The position numbers and the translations under genes are program-made. Shown piece after piece: positions 59,083 to 64,000 of a stretch of DNA of 64,000 nt. The notes under the pieces are model-generated. The model had not been told where the DNA came from. It saw only the letters and a list, made by a program, of their open reading frames with translations, and did not search any database. The DNA is from Micromonospora narathiwatensis (lineage in GTDB: Bacteria; Actinomycetota; Actinomycetes; Mycobacteriales; Micromonosporaceae): the NCBI RefSeq assembly GCF_900089605.1, contig NZ_LT594324.1:5766001-5830000 (forward strand), read 5' to 3'. Position 1 is the stretch's first letter. Every line of letters starts with the position of its first letter.

Positions 59083-61551
59083 TCAGTCCTCCAGCACCGC
59101 CGCGGTGATCCGGTGCAGCGCGAAGGTGTGCATCATCTCCGTCCGATCGTCCTCGGCGCGCAGGTAGCCCGCACCGATCGACACCGGGCGGACCAGCCGG
59201 GAGGCGGTCGCCCCGTGCGCGTCGACGTATCCCACCCAGACCAGCGCCTTGTCGCGGACCGCCTGCTGGAGCACGGCGAGCGCGTCGCTGTGCGTGTGCG
59301 CCGGCACCGGGCCGGTGCGTGCCGCGCCGCCCCGGACCACCGCCGGGGCCCGCCGGGCCGCCCGCGCCGCCGCGTCGCCGCGCCGGATCTGCTCCACCAC
59401 CCCGAGCAGTCGGGGCATGGGCAGCCTCGGCGAGGCCAGCGGGTCCAGGCCGCGGCTGGCGACCGGCATCCGGGCCGGTGCCCGCCGGGTCTTCGGCCGG
59501 GCGAGCACGGTCGAGCCGCTGGCGTCCTCCGGCACCGGCGCGTATCCGGCGTCGCGCAGCGCGGTCAGCATCCGCCCCACCTGGTACGGGGTGACCAGCA
59601 CCGTCGGTGCCAGCCGGCGGAACGCCAACTGCTCCAGCCGCCTGTCGGCCAGCACCTCGGTGAGCAGCGCCTCGTCGTCGCTGCGCACGTATCCGCCGGC
59701 CGAGCCGACCCGCAGCCCGCCGTGCTTGCGGGCCACGTCGTCCACCAGGTACGTCAGCCCCTGCGGCACCGGCGTACGCGACCGGCGGCGGAACAGCGCG
59801 TGCAGGTCCTCGGCCGAGTAGCCGGCGTCCAGGGCGCGCCGGACGCTGGCCGTGGTGACCCGGTGCACGCTCGCCCCGCCGGCCGACTCGTGCTCGGCCA
59901 CCACGTCCAGCTCGGCGGCGAGCCCGGGGTCGGGCGGACCGGGCACCACCAGGGTCAGGTCGGCCTGGAGCAGGAAATGGTCGACCGGGGCGGGCAGCAG
60001 CGCGTCCAGCGCGCGTACGGCGGTGGACGGTTCGTCCGACTCGGCGTCGGAGAGCAGCCCGAGCGGGTCCTCCGCCCGCTCGTCGGCCTCGGTCACGTCG
60101 GCCAGCAGCAGCCGCCCGTACGAGGTGAGCGCGCCGAGCCCGGTCACCCCGAACTGGGCCGCCTCGGCCAGCACCTCGCGGTGCGCGGCCTCCCGTCCCC
60201 GGGCCCGCCGGGGTGCCCGCCAGTTGAGCAGTTCCAGCATCTCGTCCGGGGTCGGGGCGGTCGCCGGCGGCAGGTCGGCCAGGATGGCGAGCACGGTACG
60301 CCGGGCGGCCGGGGCACCGGCCCGTTCCGCCTCGGCGGAGAGCACCGCGATGGGGCGGTCCCGGTCGTCGCGCTGGCCGACCAGGCCCACCTGGCGGGTC
60401 ATGGTCAGCCAGGCCCGGGCCAGTCGCTCCCAGCGCTGGGCCAGTGAGCCGGCCCGCCACACCTCGTACCCGCCGGTGGGCAGGATCTGCTGGTCGCCGC
60501 CGTACCGGGTGGTCGCGGCGCCGGTCAGGTCCAGCTCGCCGACCAGCCCGGCCGCGTACGCCACCTCGAACAGCAGCGCGGTGGTCGGGTCGTCCAGCCC
60601 GAGCCCCCGGGCCAGCCGGCGCAGGTCCCGTACGCCGACGCCGCCGGAGCGCAGCACCGGGGCCGGCTCGGCGGCGAGACTCTCCAGCAGCGCCTCGGTG
60701 TGGCGTACCACCTCCATGGTCTGCCCGGCCCCGGCGGAGTCCACGGCCTTCGGCTCCCGGGGCGGGCTCACCACCACGGGCGGGTCGGTGCGCAGCGGGC
60801 CGAGCGGACCACTGTCCCGGCGCAGCAGCAGACCCACCTCGCGGGGCAGTTCGACGGCGCCGCCCCGGCCGCCCGAGACTGGCACGAGCAGCCGGTGTTC
60901 CACCAGCCAGCGGATCGGTGAGCCGGTCGGTGCGCCACCGTTGGTCGGGTCCGGGGGAAGCTCGTCCTCGGCGCCGGTGGCGGGGGCGTCGAGCGCGCCC
61001 GGGGGCACCGTGCCGACCGGTGGCCCGGCGGCGAGCCGGTCCAGGATCGCCCGGGCCGAGGGTGGTGCGGCCAGCAGCGTCCGCCGTAGCTTCGCCGGGT
61101 CCGCGCACAGCGCCGCCGTCCGCGGGTCCAGGTCCGCCGCCGGTCGGCCCAGCCCCGCCGGGTACGGGGACACCTCGTCGACCCCGTCCACCACGTGCAG
61201 GTCGTGCTCCGGGCCGTACAGCAGGAAGAGCGCGCGGAGCCGGTCGACCGCGCGCCGGACGGCGGTCGGGGCGGGCGGGTGCGGGCCGGCGGTGGCCAGC
61301 GCCAGGATCGCCTCGGTGGCGGTGCCGCCGCCCTCCGGGTCCCGGGTGAGTCGGGCCGCGTCGAGGATCTGGAGGGTGAACTGGTCCAGCCCGTCGAGGG
61401 CCCGGGCCACGGAGACCCGCGACTGGGCGCGGATGGCGAGGGCGGAGATGTCGGCCGGCACCGGCACGACGAGGTCCGGCCGCAGCTGGAGGAGGGCGGC
61501 CAGGGACTCGTCGGGGAGGGTCCGCAGATGGTCGGCGAGTGAGGTGGTCAT
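59083..61551 (-). CDS. helicase-associated protein with WYL-like C-terminus (Rv0862c-type)
   Basis: 822 residues. The middle (about 500-620) has DHFLLQADLTLVVPGPPDPG and RRALDAGYSAEDLHALFRRR, the helicase-associated domain found in XPB-linked proteins. The C-terminus (ALVWVGYVDAHGATASRLVR, then YLRAEDDRTEMMHTFALHRI) looks like a WYL domain, which binds nucleic acid or ligand. It pairs with the XPB gene in mycobacteria. TAGCGT is nine bases before the ATG. Confidence 0.8.
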   Translation of the reverse strand: MTTSLADHLRTLPDESLAALLQLRPDLVVPVPADISALAIRAQSRVSVARALDGLDQFTLQILDAARLTRDPEGGGTATEAILALATAGPHPPAPTAVRRAVDRLRALFLLYGPEHDLHVVDGVDEVSPYPAGLGRPAADLDPRTAALCADPAKLRRTLLAAPPSARAILDRLAAGPPVGTVPPGALDAPATGAEDELPPDPTNGGAPTGSPIRWLVEHRLLVPVSGGRGGAVELPREVGLLLRRDSGPLGPLRTDPPVVVSPPREPKAVDSAGAGQTMEVVRHTEALLESLAAEPAPVLRSGGVGVRDLRRLARGLGLDDPTTALLFEVAYAAGLVGELDLTGAATTRYGGDQQILPTGGYEVWRAGSLAQRWERLARAWLTMTRQVGLVGQRDDRDRPIAVLSAEAERAGAPAARRTVLAILADLPPATAPTPDEMLELLNWRAPRRARGREAAHREVLAEAAQFGVTGLGALTSYGRLLLADVTEADERAEDPLGLLSDAESDEPSTAVRALDALLPAPVDHFLLQADLTLVVPGPPDPGLAAELDVVAEHESAGGASVHRVTTASVRRALDAGYSAEDLHALFRRRSRTPVPQGLTYLVDDVARKHGGLRVGSAGGYVRSDDEALLTEVLADRRLEQLAFRRLAPTVLVTPYQVGRMLTALRDAGYAPVPEDASGSTVLARPKTRRAPARMPVASRGLDPLASPRLPMPRLLGVVEQIRRGDAAARAARRAPAVVRGGAARTGPVPAHTHSDALAVLQQAVRDKALVWVGYVDAHGATASRLVRPVSIGAGYLRAEDDRTEMMHTFALHRITAAVLED

Positions 61552-61622
61552 CGTCGTACCACGCTAGCCCGGTCGGGGGCCGTCGCGCCCCTCGGACGTC
61601 CGGCTCGGTTCGGTTCGGCGGG

Positions 61623-61628
61623 TAGGTT
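61623..61628 (+). promoter_or_regulatory. -10 box TAGGTT, leaderless start of the HAD gene
   Basis: TAGGTT followed by CTCGGC and the ATG at 61635; spacing six. Confidence 0.5.
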
Positions 61629-61634
61629 CTCGGC

Positions 61635-62258
61635 ATGCCCTCACTGATGGTCGGTTTCGACCTCGACATGACCCTGGTCGACTCGCGCCCCGGCATCGCC
61701 GCCGCCTACCGGGCGCTGTCCGCGCGTACCGGCGTGCACGTGGACGCGGACGCGGTGGTGTCGCGGCTCGGCCCGCCGCTGCGTACGGAACTCGCCCACT
61801 GGTTTCCGCCTGAGCGGGTGGAGGAGGCGGTCGCCGCCTACCGCGAGCTGTACCCGGCGTACGCGATCACCCCGACCCTGCCGATGCCCGGCGCGGAGGC
61901 CGCGATCGAGGCGGTGCACGCGCGTGGTGGCCGGGTGATGGTGGTGACCTCGAAGATCGGCCGGCTGGCGAAGCTGCACCTGGACCACCTCGGGTTGGCG
62001 GTCGACGAGTTGGCCGGGGATCTCTTCGCCGAGCAGAAGGCGACCGCGCTGCGGGAGCACGGCGCGGCCCTCTACGTCGGGGACCACGTGGCGGACATGG
62101 TCGCGGCGACGACGGCGGGAATCCCAGGTGTGGGAGTGGCGACCGGGCCCTGTACGCAGGACGAACTGCGGGCCGCCGGCGCGCACACGGTGCTGGATGA
62201 TCTCAGCGGATTCCCGGCGGCGCTGGACCGGATCATCCAGCTAGCCTTGAAGGGGTAG
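61635..62258 (+). CDS. HAD phosphatase (phosphoglycolate phosphatase-like)
   Basis: 207 residues. Motif I is FDLDMTLVDSRPG, motif II VTSKIGRLAKLH, and motif IV YVGDHVADMVAA; the motif III lysine is in AEQKATAL. Subfamily IA, similar to Gph; substrate inferred only. Next gene begins 28 bases later and may be co-transcribed. Confidence 0.85.
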   Translation: MPSLMVGFDLDMTLVDSRPGIAAAYRALSARTGVHVDADAVVSRLGPPLRTELAHWFPPERVEEAVAAYRELYPAYAITPTLPMPGAEAAIEAVHARGGRVMVVTSKIGRLAKLHLDHLGLAVDELAGDLFAEQKATALREHGAALYVGDHVADMVAATTAGIPGVGVATGPCTQDELRAAGAHTVLDDLSGFPAALDRIIQLALKG

Positions 62259-62286
62259 TCGTCTCGAGCGAAGCAGAGGTTGTCAG

Positions 62287-62673
62287 GTGCCGACGGGTCG
62301 AGTGAAGTGGTATGACGCGGCCAAGGGATACGGGTTCGTCACCAGTGATGAGGGTGGCGACGTGTTCCTGCCCAAGGGCGCGCTGCCGGCGGGTGTCACC
62401 GACCTGAAGGGCGGCCAGCGGGTCGATTTCAGCGTGGTCGACAGCCGTCGCGGCGCGCAGGCGATGGGCGTGAAGCTGCTGGAGGCGCCGCCGTCCGTGG
62501 CGGAGCTGCGCCGCCGGCCGGCCGAGGAGCTGCACGGCCTGGTCGAGGACATGATCAAGGTGCTGGAGGCGAAGGTCCAGCCGGACCTGCGCCGGGGCCG
62601 CTTCCCGGACCGGAAGACCGCGGAGAAGATCGCTCAGCTGGTCCACGCGGTGGCGCGCGAGCTGGAGGTCTGA
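62287..62673 (+). CDS. cold-shock domain protein with C-terminal extension
   Basis: 128 residues. The cold-shock domain (1-66) begins GRVKWYDAAKGYGFVTSDEG with RNP1 KGYGFVT and RNP2-like DVFLPKG. The remaining 60 residues form a helical extension (VAELRRRPAEELHGLVEDM) not found in 67-residue CspA. It binds single-stranded nucleic acid. GTG start with AGAGGTTGTCAG upstream. The 3' end overlaps mqnD by 40 bases on the opposite strand. Confidence 0.88.
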   Translation: MPTGRVKWYDAAKGYGFVTSDEGGDVFLPKGALPAGVTDLKGGQRVDFSVVDSRRGAQAMGVKLLEAPPSVAELRRRPAEELHGLVEDMIKVLEAKVQPDLRRGRFPDRKTAEKIAQLVHAVARELEV

Positions 62674-63464
62674 GGAACGAGCCCGGCGTCGGCGGCCCGG
62701 CCCAGCAGCGCCTCGACGGCGGCGAAGCCGGCCTCTCCCAGGTCGGCGGTGAAGTCGTTGACGTAGAGGGCGATGTGCCGGTCCACCACGTCGGGCTCCA
62801 TCTCCTGGGCATGGGCCAGGACGTAGTCCCGGCTGGCCTCCGGATCGGCCCACGCCTGGCGTACCGACTCGCGGATCCAGGCGGCGGCCTCGACCGGGTC
62901 GACCGCGCCCTTGCGGGCCAGGATCGCGCCGAGCGGGATCGGCAGGCCGGTGTCGCCCTCCCACCACTCGCCGAGGTCGACCAGCGCGGTCAGCCCGTGC
63001 CGGGGGTAGGTGAACCGGGCCTCGTGGATCACCAGCCCGGCGTCGTACCGGCCGGCGGCGACGCCCGGCATGATCTCGTGGAACGGCACCACCTCGATCC
63101 GCGCCGGCGGGCGCTCCGCCGACCAGAGCCGGAAGAGCAGGTACGCCGTGGTCCGCTCGCCGGGCACCGCCACGGTCGCGCCGGTGAGGTCGGTCCGGTC
63201 GCCCCGGGTGAGCACCAGCGGCCCACAGCCTCGACCCAGCGCGCCTCCGCAGGGCAGCAGGTGGTAGTCGTCGAGCAGCCAGGGCAGTGCCGCGTAGCTC
63301 ACCTTCACCAGGTCGAACGCCCCGCGCTCGGCGGCCGTGTTGGTCACGTCCACGTCGGCGTAGGTCACCTCGACCGGCGGCGCGCCCGGCACCCGGCCGT
63401 GCACCAGGGCGTCGAAGACGAAGGTGTCGTTGGGGCAGGGGGAGATCGCCAGGGAGAGCGCCAC
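62634..63464 (-). CDS. mqnD: 1,4-dihydroxy-6-naphthoate synthase
   Basis: 276 residues, periplasmic-binding-like fold of MqnA/MqnD enzymes: LSLAISPCPNDTFVFDALVH, ADVDVTNTAAERGAFDLVKV and YDAGLVIHEARFTYP. It makes the naphthoate ring in the futalosine route to menaquinone. Other mqn genes are not in the window. The GTG at 63464 is preferred because TACGGT is seven bases upstream; one at 63473 is also in frame. Confidence 0.9.
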   Translation of the reverse strand: MALSLAISPCPNDTFVFDALVHGRVPGAPPVEVTYADVDVTNTAAERGAFDLVKVSYAALPWLLDDYHLLPCGGALGRGCGPLVLTRGDRTDLTGATVAVPGERTTAYLLFRLWSAERPPARIEVVPFHEIMPGVAAGRYDAGLVIHEARFTYPRHGLTALVDLGEWWEGDTGLPIPLGAILARKGAVDPVEAAAWIRESVRQAWADPEASRDYVLAHAQEMEPDVVDRHIALYVNDFTADLGEAGFAAVEALLGRAADAGLVPQTSSSRATAWTS

Positions 63465-63471
63465 GCCCCCC

Positions 63472-63477
63472 ACCGTA
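63472..63477 (-). promoter_or_regulatory. -10 box TACGGT of mqnD
   Basis: TACGGT on the minus strand, seven bases before the GTG at 63464. Confidence 0.4.
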
Positions 63478-63587
63478 ACCCCGGGCCGCGGCCCATCCGC
63501 CACCCCGGTCCCGCCGCGGCCGCCGCCGGGTGGGTGCTCGCCTGGCGGGACGAAGACTTGTTGCCGCCTTTGGAGCTGATATCGCGG

Positions 63588-63608
63588 ATATCCACAGGGT
63601 TATCCACA
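63588..63608 (+). promoter_or_regulatory. two tandem DnaA-box-like sites
   Basis: ATATCCACA (63588-63596) and TTATCCACA (63600-63608) are 12 bases apart, each inside a repeated TATCCACAGGG. The second is a perfect E. coli DnaA box. They lie about 55 bases before the XRE gene, next to a GATATC-GCG-GATATC palindrome (63579-63593). Confidence 0.45.
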
Positions 63609-63660
63609 GGGGGGCGTCCGCTGTTGAAACGGTGCTGGGCAGCCGGAGAGCATTCCGGCT

Positions 63661-64000
63661 GTGGGTGAATCGAACTCTTCGACCGAGCGGTGGGCAGACC
63701 TGGGCGACCTGCTTCGCCGGCTGCGGCGGCAGGCCGATCTGAGCCGGCGTGAGTTGGCCGCCCGAGCGGGCGCCCCCCAGCCGACGGTCGCGCGGATCGA
63801 GTCCGGCCGGGCCGTCGACTCCCGCTACCGGACGGCGAGGAACGCCCAGGGGAGCGGGAGTTGCTTCTCGGTGAACTGCCCGGTGCCGGTATCAGGATGG
63901 TCCAGGCACTGGCCCAGGAGCCCGGCATCAGCTTCCTGCTCACCTGCGGGTTCGAGCTGGAGGCGAGCCGACCCGCCGCGCTGCGGCTGGACCTCACGGA
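63661..64000 (+). CDS. XRE-family regulator, apparent frame change, cut by the right edge
   Basis: From the GTG the first 53 residues read as an XRE helix-turn-helix: GDLLRRLRRQADLSRRELAA and GAPQPTVARIESGRA. After about 63825 coding bias moves to the +2 frame, which then reads PGERELLLGELPGAGIRMVQ and continues open to the end, while the first frame loses its GC3 bias. Either a one- or two-base indel, a short deletion fusing two genes, or a sequencing error. Where the protein ends is outside the window. Confidence 0.55.
   Translation, partial: MGESNSSTERWADLGDLLRRLRRQADLSRRELAARAGAPQPTVARIESGRAVDSRYRTARNAQGSGSCFSVNCPVPVSGWSRHWPRSPASASCSPAGSSWRRADPPRCGWTSR

Noticed and set aside
1..64000. 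CRISPR arrays, rRNA genes, intact insertion sequences, phage structural genes
   Set aside because: Read through on both strands; no regular spaced repeats, no transposase DDE or HUH motifs and no rRNA signature were found.

Overview
The window is chromosomal DNA of a high-GC (roughly 70-75 %) actinomycete. Gene order and content point to the Micromonosporaceae (Micromonospora or a close relative). The evidence is a core block that runs in the same order as the Streptomyces bldG-hppA-topA-tmk-holB region and the M. tuberculosis Rv3660c-Rv3667 region, a futalosine-pathway menaquinone gene (mqnD), split LigD proteins, and many leaderless GTG/ATG starts placed 6-8 nt after a TAnnnT -10 box. The genus is an inference; no rRNA gene is present.

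Region 1 (1-8.3 kb): the start of acs (cut by the left edge), a degenerate Fic-like protein, a HAD-IB phosphatase, a 6C small RNA in the divergent gap, then an overlapping tight-adherence (Tad) pilus operon: ssd/CpaE-like, tadA, tadB, tadC, a DUF4244 pilin and two TadE/TadG-like pseudopilins. Region 2 (8.3-19.6 kb): a LURP-one-like protein, a DECH-box helicase, the bldG anti-anti-sigma/anti-sigma pair, a K+-independent proton pyrophosphatase, a small lipoprotein, a conserved hypothetical and topA. Region 3 (19.8-29.5 kb): an aldonolactone oxidase divergent from its probable TetR regulator, a PLP-type amino-acid deaminase/aldolase, an MFS-thymidylate kinase fusion, holB, a three-gene cassette with features of type VII secretion substrates, and a PSP1 protein.

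Region 4 (29.5-35.6 kb): a membrane metallophosphoesterase, tRNA-Thr(CGT), and directly behind the tRNA a lower-GC stretch with DUF5959, DUF4304 and small membrane proteins that looks like an old integration site. A secreted glucuronyl C5-epimerase homologue and an FMN-binding protein follow. Region 5 (35.7-42.4 kb): DUF2231, Hsp20, and a sugar cluster of a GT9 heptosyltransferase-like enzyme, a GT2 enzyme and bifunctional HldE, followed by a 14-TM MFS exporter. Region 6 (42.4-50.1 kb) is housekeeping: Nudix, acyl-CoA ligase, quinone oxidoreductase, HAD phosphatase, SCO6745-family, FKBP, PPOX and a secreted M43-like protease.

Region 7 (50.1-64 kb): a non-homologous end-joining locus (ku divergent from separate LigD ligase and polymerase genes), TIGR03089, DUF1801, a tandem GNAT, XPB-type helicase and its helicase-associated partner, between them an L,D-transpeptidase lipoprotein, then a HAD phosphatase, a cold-shock protein, mqnD, and an XRE regulator that changes reading frame and is cut by the right edge.

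No rRNA, CRISPR array or intact insertion sequence was seen. Most convergent gene pairs are separated by strong GC-rich hairpins, listed as terminators. Starts were chosen by RBS, overlap with the preceding stop, or the leaderless -10 spacing; I state which in each case.
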